Below are positions 50,801-62,401 of a DNA stretch of 64,000 nucleotides, in pieces. Within the stretch, counting starts at the first letter, position 1, and every line of letters starts with the position of its first letter. The translations under genes were made by a program, and so were the position numbers. The stretch lies in assembly GCA_964023205.1 (NCBI GenBank), contig OZ026844.1, positions 31,729,326 to 31,793,325 on the forward strand, given 5' to 3'. Source of the stretch: Lutraria lutraria (Eukaryota; Mollusca; Bivalvia; Venerida; Mactridae). The notes below the pieces were generated by a model. The model had not been told where the DNA came from, made no database searches, and saw nothing but the letters and a program-made list of their open reading frames with translations.

Positions 50801-53800
50801 TCACTTTAGAATTGCATCAGAGATGGTCAAGTCAAACATATTATTTATCAGTCACTTACTGACTTTGTCAAGCAATACTCATTGTTTATGTCTATAGCTA
50901 AAAGCAGGGTCTGAAACTTAGTTTCCCACCCCATTTAATGAAAATATTGTTTCTGATTCTAAATGTAAATAATAAAAAAACGTATACTGAGCTATAGCTC
51001 TGCCCATTGACTGATAAACTCCACCCACTGGATAAAGCATGCCGTGTTTAATTATGCCTCTTTGATACTTGTAGAATTTAGAATAGAATTAGTAAGCTAA
51101 CTGGAGTGTTGTTCATTTATGTTACTCCTATCAAGGACTATCATGACCAAGATACTAGAATAACAATATGAAAAATGATTATTGGATGAAGCACATGTAA
51201 TATCTTTGCTAAAAAGGTTATTCTTATTACTTTGACATTTCCATTATTGCTATCAAAACTTTCAACTTCTGTTAGTGTTTATAATTTTGTAGGACCGGTT
51301 AAATTTTTAATTTATGTAAATGAGTGTAAATGTGTCTTGTCTTATGACAGGTGATAGAAAATTCTGAATTCCTCAAGCATCCACATACAGCAGCTCAGTA
51401 TATCATTGAAAAATCTACTATAAATGTATACGCAGTTGAAAACAGTCCTTTGAAGGAAAATGATGATAGTTGTAGCATGGAAAGCTCGTGCAGTGAACTC
51501 AGTATTATTAGTGATATGGGTCGGGGACTATTGTTTCCCAGCTCGCATCCAACTATACCATCAATGAAGTTTGGTACTGACAATGGGGCCATAGTTTCCA
51601 TAGCAATATTAGGTATGCTATGACTTGTATACAAACATTTATTTATGCTCTTGATTGAATTGGTCATCTGACTGCCAGATATAATTGAAATTCTTTGTAG
51701 AAGTGCCATAAACTAGAAATTTCAAATTTCGAGTTAGCTTATATAGGATTATATCAGTTTTCTTCCTGGACATGTCTGTCTGTCTCCCCATGTTTCAAAG
51801 GAACTGAGCTAATACTACCTGAATTCATACACTTCCCTAGAAGTGTACATTTAGATGAAGGATGTTACATCTTCCAGTACATTTAAAAAAGGGAATTACA
51901 GAAAGATTTGACTAATTGAAGATGATAAAAGTTTTTTACAATGTTACTTGTCATTCAGAAAGCTTGTTAAGTTTCTTAAAATCTCAGCTTGTAAAAGGCT
52001 GTTCATTTGCTATTACTTCTGAAGTAATTTCTTAGTGTATCTAAATACATGCACATAACTACATTACATATACATTGAACAATTGATTGTATTCCATACC
52101 TTATATCTTGATTTACAGGTGTACCATACTTCCATGTACTAGATGAAATAGAAACAAACACAGTTAGAATCTGTAAGACAACACATAGTCGACCACTGTG
52201 TGTAGCATCATGTGTGATGGTCACACATCTAGTGGCTCAGATGCTACAGGTAAAACAAGTTCATTCTGACTTCTCGGACACCTCCTTATTCTTTAAAAAA
52301 AATTGATGTTAGAAAATTCCTCTTTCAGTTCCTCACTGAATAATGTTATGTTGCTTGATATATGTATTGTAACTGGGTAATGGAATAGGAAAAAATTAAC
52401 ATGTGTATTCCTTTTATAAATTTTTACCCCTGTCTGTCCGGGCGTCTGTTCAAGTTTTGGTTTCCCAGCAATAACTCAAGGAATATTTCAAGGATTGGTT
52501 TCATATTTTACTTGAAGGTGTATAATAATTAAATACAGGTCAGGTTTCATTTCAGTTAAAATTTAAGCATTTTCTCAGGAGTTATGGCCCCTTTTTGACT
52601 TTGCTCTCAGCTGGGGCACTCTTGTCCTCCTGACATATTTCTAGTTTCATATACATTGTACAATCAGTACTATGAGGCTAGAATTAGTATGTTTTACTTT
52701 TTGAAATGAGACAAATGGAAATAGAACAGGGTCTGATTGTTCATTGTGTGTGTTTACAGGGTCGACTTGATCTAAATTGTACCAAAACAGTTGATGAGAT
52801 GATCGGAGCTGCTTGTGAAGCAGCATCTAAACATATTGATGACAAGACTGAATTAGAAGTGTTCAACAATTATGTGACAAAGACATTAATATCCAGGTAA
52901 ATGGGATATTGCTGATAAAGTTGATATTGTATATATTTGTCTATACTTCAATGTATCTGAAAGAAAATGAAGGTGTTGTATGTAAAGAAATATTTGCTCA
53001 ATAGTCCTAGGAATATGTCATGTCTCGTACTTAAAACTCAGAAAACTTCAGTGGACAGTGCTGAGTAATCTTTGTAATGTAACAGATTCAGATTTTATTG
53101 TATGTCTTGAGTGTAGAGAATTTACGACCAAATTTAAGATAAATGCGATGGTAGATCTGCAAGTATACTCAGTATCTTTGTGTTTTAAATGCCATGTACT
53201 TCTTGTATTTAAGTTATCATCATTGTTTGAAACATTATTGTATACTAGTAATTTAATACAAATCTGAATTGTAATACTATGTTGTTACTGGGGCTAAAGC
53301 ACTACTAGAGTATGCCATCTGGTCATAGTGGTCCAGGGCCCTCATTTGACGCTTTTTGGGGCCGAAATTCGGCCCCATTCCCCTCCTAGAAACATATACT
53401 TTTTTCCCCTATTTTTGATAAAAATTTTTTTTTTTTTTTTTTGCTTAAATGCCATAATAAATGGTTGATATTAAGTTATCATTCTTTGAATAATTGTATA
53501 TTTCATGTATTTAATATATCTAAATACAGCCATTTTAAGCTTAAAATGCTTATTGCAGGGTTATAAAGCAGTTGAAAAAAATTCCCTGAAATTCCCCTTT
53601 TCCATCAAAATGACGCGAAATTCCCCTACCTGAGGGCCCCGGGCCCCTTCCCCTAAAGTGCAGCTAGGGCCCTGGTGGTCTACCCAGTCCAACATTGGTC
53701 TTCTGTCTTACATGAGATGAATTGTAATGACTGTTATGATTATAACTCATGAAATACACTGTACTTTATTGGATTGTGATATAACATTAGCAGTAATACT

Positions 53801-55366
53801 TAATTGTTTGTATTTATTGTGAGATATGTAATAGATCGTTGGGTAAGTGGCGATCCGATACCATCCACGATCCAACACTTACGGTGCGCAAATTGAATCA
53901 CAAATCTTTTGTTATCAAGTAACCCATCTAAAACTATAGCATTGCAGTTCTGAAGACAGCTAAAGTATTGTTTATGGAATAATGAAATAAATCAGTATAC
54001 TAGTAAACTGGTTCTATGGCATGAATTTATAAGAACTCCCTATCAGTTAATGGATTTACTAGCAATATTTCCCTTGACCCGTTCTTTAAAGATCCTGTTA
54101 GACCTCTTAGCAAACAGAGTAGACCCTGATGAGACAATATAATTATATCCAGATATTTTTAAGAACAAAGAATAGACTTATTTTTGCAAACAAACAAAAT
54201 CGAGATCCACGAATCTCAGTAATGACGATTATTCGTATTCAGTTTTTTAATTTGATTTGTGATTACCCGAGTACTCAGATACTCGTCACAGCCCTAGTAA
54301 TAGATATATTTTTACGCAAAGTCCATTTCCAGATATTTTAATTGATTTGTTGTTTTATTTTCAGCATTGACATGAGGGAACAATACAATATGTCATATAC
54401 ATTGAAGGCTATGTCAGCTGGTCTGATAGCTTTAAAGTCTCAGCAATCCTTTAAGTAAGAACACTTTTCATTGATATTTGTTAAATAACTGCTCAGTTTG
54501 CTTTTTAATTACCAATTCATATATTCCTACCTGTGTCTTGTCTTGAAATTGCTTCTGCATACAATAGGAGAGATCATGTTTGTATACAGGGGTATTCATA
54601 TACAAATGTGCCCACCAGCTAGCTATTGGTGAATGGCAGATTAATTTTGTTCATTTATCCAATGGACTGCCAGTGGGCACTTTGCATATGAACAAGCGAT
54701 TTCTCCTATACTCTTCAGCTGTAGCGTATTGAAAATGGTCCAGCATAGAAAATGCATTTTTTGTTTAAGTTTCTTTAGAATTCAACACACTATAATGCAT
54801 CTAAAATTAACTGTGTGTAGTTTGGCAATTTAGGTACACCCATTTTATTATTAATTATCATTTTGTTGTGATGGTTTACTTATTATACAGTCATGGTAAC
54901 ATTCCATTGCTTATGTGATCTATTTTGTATTGGGAAAAACATTTACCAGTATGTATCTGTTGTTTAACTGCCCATTCAATAGCTATGGTAATTTCAGAGC
55001 CGCCACAGAAAGGGGAGACCACTCAACCTTCCCTAATTTCTTGCAGGATGTTTTACGCTTAAATATTGTTTATTGAATGTTTTGACATCATTCTTTTAAA
55101 TTTCCACAATTTAATTTTGTTTAGTAAACAATCATGATGAATTACATTAAAGATATATATTTATATTATTTAGATCTTTTATGATGAATCTATTTATGGA
55201 GGGAGGTGATAGTAATAGCTCTGGATGTGTTGCTGGTGCCCTGCTCGGTTGTAAAGTTGGCTTTTCTCATCTGCCTCAAGACTGGATCCAGGGACTTGGA
55301 ACAAAGCAGAGGACATGGTTAAACACAAAAATCAACCATTTTCTTGATATGATAGGTCTTCCGTGA
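47833..55366 (+). CDS. LRR plus degenerate ADP-ribosylglycohydrolase (ARH/DraG) fusion protein, nine exons
   Basis: Exons 47833-47937, 48388-49141, 49669-49844, 50602-50745, 51351-51612, 52119-52249, 52760-52896, 54365-54454 and 55174-55366 agree in phase and give 663 residues. An in-frame TGA directly upstream supports Met 47833. Residues 60-190 hold about five short leucine-rich repeats of the intracellular type (for example LSYLNLSHNKLENLPESF), followed by a polar linker (200-280). Residues 287-663 match the ARH fold: GLLYGAAIGDGVGIAT, an RW-K-DDW segment, DNGA (470-473), THSRPLCVASC, and EGGD-VAGALLGCKVGF near the end. ARH enzymes remove ADP-ribose using a two-metal site. Here the usual T-D-D-T/S is T-S-N-F (339-342) and the usual G-G-D-x-D-T is G-G-D-S-N-S (610-615), so most metal ligands are lost. 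It may be a pseudoenzyme. An acidic Ser-rich insert occupies about 424-450. I know no named orthologue. Confidence 0.88.
47972..48188 (+). mobile_element. tRNA-derived SINE (family C) copy in the LRR-ARH first intron
   Basis: 'ggttaaggtcgctgatttca' head, B-box 'gggttcgaaccc' (a perfect GGTTCGAACC), and body 'gagaaagtaggcgtttgctt'. It starts about 35 bp after the exon 1 donor. Confidence 0.85.
49903..50088 (+). mobile_element. MITE family B copy (well preserved)
   Basis: Ends 'tacagtgcaacctctcc' and 'ggagagattgcactgta', with 'gttaaatcgtgcagtgggaa' inside. It lies in the LRR-ARH intron after exon 3. Confidence 0.9.
50383..50543 (+). mobile_element. MITE family A copy
   Basis: Ends 'actgtcaaacctgtg' and 'aacaggtttgactata', with 'gaacaaaatgacctctgaat' inside; ends about 60 bp before LRR-ARH exon 4. 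Confidence 0.85.
52424..52648 (+). repeat. Dispersed repeat family E, copy 5
   Basis: Contains 'gttttggtttcccagcaata' and 'ctcagctggggcactcttgt'; same orientation as the 28722 copy. Confidence 0.75.
53325..53680. mobile_element. Family G2-related element with inverted ends
   Basis: 'gtccagggccctcatttga' near the left is matched by 'cagctagggccctgg' at the right, with 'ttttggggccgaaattcggc' inside and a T-run in the middle. It looks like a non-autonomous DNA element in an LRR-ARH intron. Confidence 0.6.
54565..54708. mobile_element. ~145-bp fold-back element in an LRR-ARH intron
   Basis: Outer arms 'taggagagatcatgtttg' and 'caagcgatttctccta' and inner arms 'ttcatatacaaatgtgccca' and 'tgggcactttgcatatgaa' are inverted repeats. 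The left arm has an extra ~8-bp stretch between them. No second copy was noticed in the window. Confidence 0.7.
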
Positions 55367-57045
55367 AGAAAGATACAGGAATTTTTATTGTACAATGCTG
55401 CCATATGCATATTTTTATGTCTAGTCCGCTTCTATTTACATATTGGGAGTTTAGTTCACTGCCAAACAGTATTCAGTGTTGATATGTGTATCTTTCTTGT
55501 TATTATCTGTTTGTTTAAGTATTTAATGCTTGTTTGTTTTTCTTCAATCCTTTCGGGTACCGGCACATACATAGATACTTTTTATTTTTGCTTGAGCATT
55601 AAGGTCATTTTATATGTTGGGCCTGTTATCATCTTCAGTTTATTAGAAATGTGTAAGCCTTACAGAAGTGTTTGGTTTTTAACTGTTTGTGCAACTGGGT
55701 TGAAGGTTCATATAAATATAATCATAATTTTTTTTTATCATTCAATGACTCACATTAAAAAATATAAACTTACACATTATTTTAAGGTTCATGTTTAATA
55801 AATTATTAGGTGACAGTATTAAGCTTTATTTATCTTCGCATTTTTATATTTAAATATTGTGCATATGCATTTAGTTTAAACTTCTGCCTTAGGGAAAAAA
55901 TATGTGGTTAAAAGCTTGGCTTATCCCAAATTTAGATGTTTGAGTTTTTTTGTCTACCTTGTCGTTAACCAGAAAATAAGTATTTTTTCATGATAAATCT
56001 TTTTTCCCCATTCAAATTTTGTTTGTTAATTTTATCTGTATTCAATGTTAACATATGAAATATTAGCTGTATTTAACTTTCTGTGATAATATTTGAATCT
56101 AGGTGTAGAATTGGTGAGAAAATGACGTTTTTGTTTATTTATTCTTATATTGTATTATATTTCGTTATATATGTACATATGTTATTGTTGACTTGTTATA
56201 ACAACCGATACTTCGTAGTTATTTACAGATTTATTATCTTGTCATGACAGATTCTTTCATCAGATATCAAACTTTATCGAAAATAAAAAAGATAAAGTCA
56301 ACTTTTATGAACTAGAACTTTCCCTGCCCAGTGATCCACACATTCAAGAGTTATGTGCCCTTGAACATTGCCATATAGTGTACTATGGCAGTCATAGTGT
56401 CAAAGCAGCAGTGGGGGTATTAGTCACCTCTGTGACAAGGTTTTAGTCATATTAAGGATAGTTCCTGTTAACAGATATACAAATCAAACTCATTTTTATA
56501 AAAGCATAATACTGCAAATCAAATTTAGCTGAACGTTGTATGTTGGGCAATTATCATGATATATGTTAGTTTCATGACAAATGCTGTTATTAATAAGTGC
56601 ATGGTCTTTCAAATGAATGGTCTGGAAATGAGCAGGTATTGTGAAATATTCTGCTGTGAGCTGATCACATGTCCAAATAACAGAATGTCCACTGAAGTTT
56701 AAAGTGGTGATCAATAAGTGGAAAATTAACAGATTATCTGCTTTGAGTGAAAAGGAATTGTCAGATAGGGTGTTATTGAACTAAATGGTGTGAATTTTGA
56801 TCCATTTTATTTTTACCAAACAAAATATTTGAGACATCAAGGCTGCACTATTAGAATTGCTTCTCATTGAAATATAGTGAACCTACAGGCATTTCTTTTG
56901 GAATCTCAAATTTGTTCATGTCTATCAAGACATTCAAAGCCACTTAGTTCAAGCTGCTGGATATGATTCTTCCTCGTTCAGTCTTCCACTATTTATATTG
57001 TTCGTTACAGTACCTGAATAGCTATATTGAAATGTTTCTCTTTAT

Positions 57046-57258
57046 ATGCCCCCATATCGATAGATTGGGGGCATATTGTATTTGGCCTGTCTGTTTGTAC
57101 CAAACTTTAACCTTGCCTATAAAATCAAAACGCTTGCACCTACATTCATCAAACTTCATATGTAGGTTCCTCATGACAACCTCTACAGGACCTGTGCATT
57201 TAAAGGTCAGTAGGTCACCTGGAGGGGGCATTGTGTTTTAAAAACACACCTTGTTTAT
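57046..57258 (+). repeat. Dispersed repeat family F, copy 3
   Basis: Contains 'attgggggcatattgtattt' and 'ctggagggggcattgtgttt'. Confidence 0.8.
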
Positions 57259-57544
57259 TATGGAGTATAAGTGACCACTTCAGCCAGTTTTTAATAGCAT
57301 AGTCACATTTCAAGATTTGTTGGTTTTATTTGCATTTAATGTTTACAGTCACTAGACTTATGAAAATATTTTGTACGTATGAAGATATATTGCCAAACCT
57401 GAGATGTTATGTATTCATTTTAATTAAAGTAGTATTTTTTGTAACTCTTGCCTTGCTATTTTATTAATCTTAGTAATTACTCACTGGACTTAACATTGTA
57501 TCCATGTATCTAAACAACAGTTTCAGTAACTTACATTGTTTGGT

Positions 57545-57892
57545 GCGGATTTATGGCCCTTTGTTTATTTTGTGCATATGTAGCAGAGAAATACTCTAGT
57601 GTGCACAACTCCTCCTAAATTTCTCAATGGATTTTTACCAAACTTTGATAGAACTATTGTCACTAAGTTCCCCATATTGTCAGGGTTTTGTGATTCGATC
57701 ATTTTTAGCAGATTTATGGCCCTTTGTTTGTCTGTACCAAACTTTAACCTTGCCTATTAAATCAAAAGGCTACTGCCTGCAATCATCAAACTTTATATCT
57801 TGGTTCATCATGACAATCTCTACAGAACCTGTGCATTTTCAAGTTAAAGGGCACCCAGAGGGGGCATTGTGTTTTCGAAACACATCTTGTTT
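57545..57892 (+). repeat. Dispersed repeat family F, copy 4 (longer)
   Basis: Contains 'gtgcacaactcctcctaaat', 'ctgtaccaaactttaacctt' and 'gcacccagagggggcattgt'; it includes upstream sequence missing from the copy at 57046. Confidence 0.8.
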
Positions 57893-58017
57893 ACTAAGAA
57901 AGTGACACTGATAGTGTCTTCCCCTTTATTTTACCCTTAAAAAAAACAATATATTTCCTCTTGTTTTGCATTGTGAATATTTCATAAAGAACAAAATTAA
58001 AATCTAATCAATAAAAT

Positions 58018-58023
58018 TTTATT
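58018..58023 (-). terminator. Candidate poly(A) signal of the TIMMDC1-like gene
   Basis: AATAAA on the minus strand, about 60 nt after the stop codon at 58083-58081. Confidence 0.6.
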
Positions 58024-58080
58024 ATCCATTTCTATAAAATTAATGACCAATTAAGTTAGATCTCAACATAAATTTACACA

Positions 58081-61000
58081 TCAGTCTGCATCTACATCAT
58101 CTGTATTGCTACTATAAGTGCTTGGACTCACGGCTATATTGAATTTTCTGAAATAAAAGAGATCAGATTACACACACAACCTGGACACATGAATGTTAAA
58201 CTGGTTCCCATTCCATGTCGCAGTGCACCTTGTACACACTGAGTCAGCAGGAACCAGTTTATTATCTCATTCCAGTGTCTTAACATAGAGATAGTTAATA
58301 AACAATTGAAATCAATAAATTAAGATGCCAAAGAAGAAAAAGTGATCATATTAGTATAGTATGTCTTAGTAATACCGGCGAAATACACATCATACATGTA
58401 TGCATAGTATAACATACTTGCCTTACCGCAAAGGTTACATTTTACTTTTTTTTCATCACTATACTGCGTCGAAAATATGTCCAGACAGACGATTTTTCTT
58501 ATGATAGTTTAACTTATCAAACTTATAGTGTATATTATAACTTGCGAAACAATTATCAAATTGTGAGGAAGTCCCAGACGAGGCATATCCTAAAATCGCT
58601 CCTCAATTAGTTAATTACGCAACAATATACGTGTCAGTGTGTATAATTGTCCCAGATATGTGTCAATGAATTGCTCAAGTGGTTTATTTTTCGCACCTTT
58701 GGTTGACTAATTTATTGACGAGATAACTCGCGCGTATTGACTGAAAATTTCGATTTTTCTATAATTTATTATTATATTTTACTTGCTTCTTTTTTTTCGG
58801 TTAATCAATTAATGATTTAATAACCGGTTAATCGGACAAGCGAATGATTAAATGATTAACCGTTTACACCCCCTAATTTAAATTAGTAGATATTTCATAA
58901 ATAAATTTCATACTTCCTCTCCGTTATGAAAGCCTTCACTGCGTTGAAATTCTTTTCTTCCTGTGTTTCATTACCATAGATTTTTAAAGCGAGAATGAGT
59001 GCTCCTACAGCTGAACTGTAAATAAAGTAAATCCATATTTACGAATCACATCATGATAAATGCACTTAAAGTAGTTGTCACAGATTCTAGATATATACGT
59101 ATCTTTCAGCATACTATGTCATGTATTATCATTAATGTGAACTCAAAGACAAAATCATCTACAAGTCTTTTAATCAAAGATATGTATAACATATGAGCAA
59201 TTAGAAAAAAATGTGTAAGTATTTCATTTGTAGACACTGGGCCACTTGTCTTTTCATCAGGAAATTTACAGTTCCAAGTTTGATATTTTTCAAAAGAACA
59301 TCACAAAACATGTCATAGATACAAGTAAAAATAAACAAGTACATGTACATTGCATTCTTAATTGTTACATGAATTCATTCATTGATACAGGTAAAACTTA
59401 TTCCCGCCTCCGTGGTCAAGTGGTTAAGGTCTCTTGACTTCAAATCATGGTAAACTCTCACTGATAGAGGGTCATGGGTTCAAGCCCAGCTACCAGCTAG
59501 AGGATGGGAGCCTAGTACTGGTTCTTCCCAGGAACAATGGTTAGGGGAAATGTCCGCCTCATATGACTCTGACTGTTGAAAAGTGGCGTAAAACTCGATG
59601 TAAACAAACATACAAACATGTAAAACTTACCCCATGGCCATTCCAATGATAAATGTAGCACCCATTGCTTTAGGTCCTACTGTAATTCTTGCTAAACCAC
59701 CAGTTAAACCTGAAAATGCATTTAGTCGCTATATAAAACACCATACATAGAAAGCTTTCAAAACAATACAAATCACAATGCACAATGTAGCAACAAATAC
59801 TTGAATGACAATGAAAATTATCACACAAATGTATCATGACATCTACCATATATACATATAATTTTTGTAAAAATACTGCAAACTTGTGAAATTACAAAAC
59901 GAATTGATTTTGTACATCATTTTTGAAAATTAAAATCTTGAAAAATGCAAGAACAGATATCTGATGAGTACTATGATTTGAGATTCACTGATGACTTTCT
60001 GGTCCTTATGTTTGGTGATTCTAAGGAAACTAATAACTCCTTCAAGGAATGTTTAACATGACATCACTATATGATAACTGATTGTATGATTTCTACTTAC
60101 CATAACCAAGACCAACAGACCACCATGATGATTTATTGGTATAAATTTCTAAAAACTGGTAGATTCCACTGCAATGATAAGAATAGGTATTAAGCATACA
60201 AAATTTATGGTACAGGCAGTACCTGGTACTCCATGTGAAGGTTCCGCACAGGTGTGGCCCATCAGTTTAGTTTTAAAGCTTACGACAGTTTCTTCAACTG
60301 CTTTAGTTCAGTCCAATCAGCATATGATTCATAGCCATTCACTAGCTTTGATTAGAATAGCATCATATTACTGTTTAACAAAGAGACAATAGCTGTAATA
60401 CCTTATTGGAACAAACAGGGATGTGAGAAGAGCCAAAGTAAATGTCCTGAAAATCATAAGCGGCTGACCATTTTTGCCACACAAGAGGCCTTGAACTGCA
60501 TTGTTTCCTTTTTTTAACTCAGTTTGTATTACAGAAAATCATTCAGAGCAGATTAAATTAACCATAAATTTGCCATTTTTTGAGATATTTTCACAAAATA
60601 ACTTTTATTTTGCTCAGAAATCACAGTTCTTTCAGGGCATATAAATCCGGAATTCCCGATATGTCCGGAATATTGTCAGCCCTGAATTACTGCAATATGG
60701 TAGCCAGTTCACCTTACCAGTATGTCTGGACTGTATTCTAACTTGCCCTTACACATGGAGCTGGCAACTTCGACACACATGGAGGAAAACCAACATTTTT
60801 GTTAAATTTTCATGGAAGGGTACAACCTGGTGTAACCTAAATTTGAACCTGAATGGCCATGTTACTGGCCCCAAATCAATAGGGGTCACCTACATGTGAT
60901 GATCAACCTCTCAACCAAATCTGAGGACCTTGGACCAAATAGTTCTCTAGTTATTGCCCGGACAAGGTTTGGTTACGGACAGACCGACCTATGGACCGAC

Positions 61001-62401
61001 CAGCATGTGAAAAGCAATATAACTCCTTTTCTTCAGCTTCGTTATTGAGATTGCTAATCACTGATTTTCATTCTGAAGACTTGATTAAAGATTGGAGAGA
61101 TGCTTTCATGAAGGGGTTGGAGGTGTTACAAATCAAAGACAGTTAATTAAAAATTAAACAAAATGTATGAATACTTACACAAAACATAAACAATAACCAG
61201 TGCCTTTAAACCATAACCTGGCTCCTTTTTCAATAGCACGCTTAACCATAGTGTTAGTTTGTCGTTTCTGAAATTATAACGAAGACAAAAATACAAAAAC
61301 TAAAATCTTCGTATTAAAAGATCGACCCTGATTTCCAGAGGTGGGTAGGTACTTATGTAGGAAGGTATTATTTTTTTGTATTATTTTTTTCTGAAATTGC
61401 ATTGTTAAAATAATTGACAATTTTGCAGTACACAATATCCATGTACATGTAGTCTGACCTGCATTAAACATGTAATTTAAACAGAATGTAATATGACAAA
61501 AAACCAGTTTGTATCAGATAAAGACCATGTATTTTATTACAGTTCAAGAACAGAGTACGGTACTTTTTAACAGAACTCATGCGAACAGATTACAAAAAAA
61601 AAATTCAACTTGAAAACCTAAAAAAGAAAAGTAGGGGCCATTTCGAGGGGTCAGTCGGAGCACTACAAACACATTTTTTTTATTTTCAGCCTAATATTCT
61701 TCAGTTTATCTACTCAGATAATAAGTAATCTTAATCATTTTTCCAAAGTTTCAATTTTGAAGTGGAAACAAAACAAAAGATTACATTCACTTGGAATTTA
61801 CCAAACACTAAAGACAGTAAAAGACATAAAGTCAAACCTGTGTTAGTGGCCATCCCTCATCCCTGAATAAAGGCCACCCATACTTTTAGAAACTGCCGTT
61901 GAATTAGTCCGTCTTCGAACTATTTTTTTTAAAGCTCTAGCCGTAACTATTATTGGACTATTGAAATTAGACAATTTACCGGTACCACTACCCCGAATAC
62001 ACAATTTTGAGAAAGTTCACCAGCCCGAATAGAAATTTACTAGCCCTGGGCTGTGGGCTAGTGGGTTAGCATGAAGACTGAATTAGGACTGTATTAATAG
62101 CTGTCATCAACACTCATTACTTTCAAATTGATTGTAAAGTAGCTCTAAACTACACCTGATATCAAGATTACATTTTTCATCAGATCAGCCAAAATTAATT
62201 CTGATTTCGAAGTAAATACATGTATGTATACTTACAAATCCCATGTACTTTGAACCAAACATAGTTGTTTTGTTAATTTCTTTGAACTGACTACGACCCT
62301 CAATGACGCCTTGAACGATTCCAAACACTCCAAATGTTCCCATTATTATTCTTGTATAATACTCTATTTCTTTTCTCTGTTCAGTACATCCTATGTAAAC
62401 G
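58081..62401 (-). CDS. TIMMDC1: TIMMDC1-like complex I assembly factor, seven 3' exons (5' end missing)
   Basis: Exons, minus strand: 62401-62236, 61267-61179, 60446-60402, 60168-60101, 59709-59631, 59015-58914, 58147-58081. Phases agree and give 204 residues, starting one base into a codon. TIMMDC1 is an inner-membrane protein of the Tim17/22/23 fold needed to assemble the membrane arm of respiratory complex I. Seen: a Gly-rich first helix (MGTFGVFGIVQGVIEGR), basic loop KRAIEKGARLWFKGTGYC, a helix CFVTFTLALLTSLFVPI, then GLTGGLARITVGPKAMGA and GMAMGSAVGALILALKIYG, corresponding in order to human TIMMDC1 segments including its G-x-x-x-G helices and the following 'YSGETVQE' (here YGNETQEE). 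Human length is 285, so 60-80 N-terminal residues are missing. A weak candidate exon precedes the donor at about 63510, but its product does not match the family and it is not included. Confidence 0.8.
59404..59606 (+). mobile_element. tRNA-derived SINE (family C) copy
   Basis: 'ccgtggtcaagtggttaagg' head, B-box 'gggttcaagccc', body with a ~40-bp internal deletion compared with 7806, and end 'ggcgtaaaactcgatgtaaa'. It ends just downstream of TIMMDC1 exon 59709-59631, on the opposite strand. Confidence 0.85.
60835..61040 (+). repeat. Dispersed repeat family J, copy 3
   Basis: Contains 'aatagttctctagttattgc' and 'ggtttggttacggacagacc'. Confidence 0.75.
61830..61907 (+). mobile_element. Truncated MITE family A copy
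   Basis: Left end 'agtcaaacctgtgttagtgg' and 'gaataaaggccaccca'; the right half is replaced by family I sequence from about 61915. Confidence 0.75.
61915..62082 (+). repeat. Dispersed repeat family I, copy 3
   Basis: Contains 'gggctgtgggctagtgggtt' and 'ctattattggactattgaaa', matching the copies at 23040 and, reversed, 5743. It abuts a truncated MITE A. Confidence 0.75.

Larger units (their letters stand above)
55367..58080. other. Convergent 3' flanks of LRR-ARH and TIMMDC1-like genes
   Basis: AATAAA at 55797-55802 (+) could end LRR-ARH transcripts. A 136-codon hydrophobic open frame at 55388-55798 lies inside that 3' UTR and ends next to the signal; low-complexity residue use argues against coding. 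Two family F copies follow. Confidence 0.5.

Noticed and set aside
55388..55798. 136-codon hydrophobic open frame directly after the LRR-ARH stop
   Set aside because: It lies in the 3' UTR and ends at the candidate poly(A) signal. Its composition is Phe/Leu/Ile/Cys/Tyr-rich as expected from T-rich DNA, and no family resemblance was seen.
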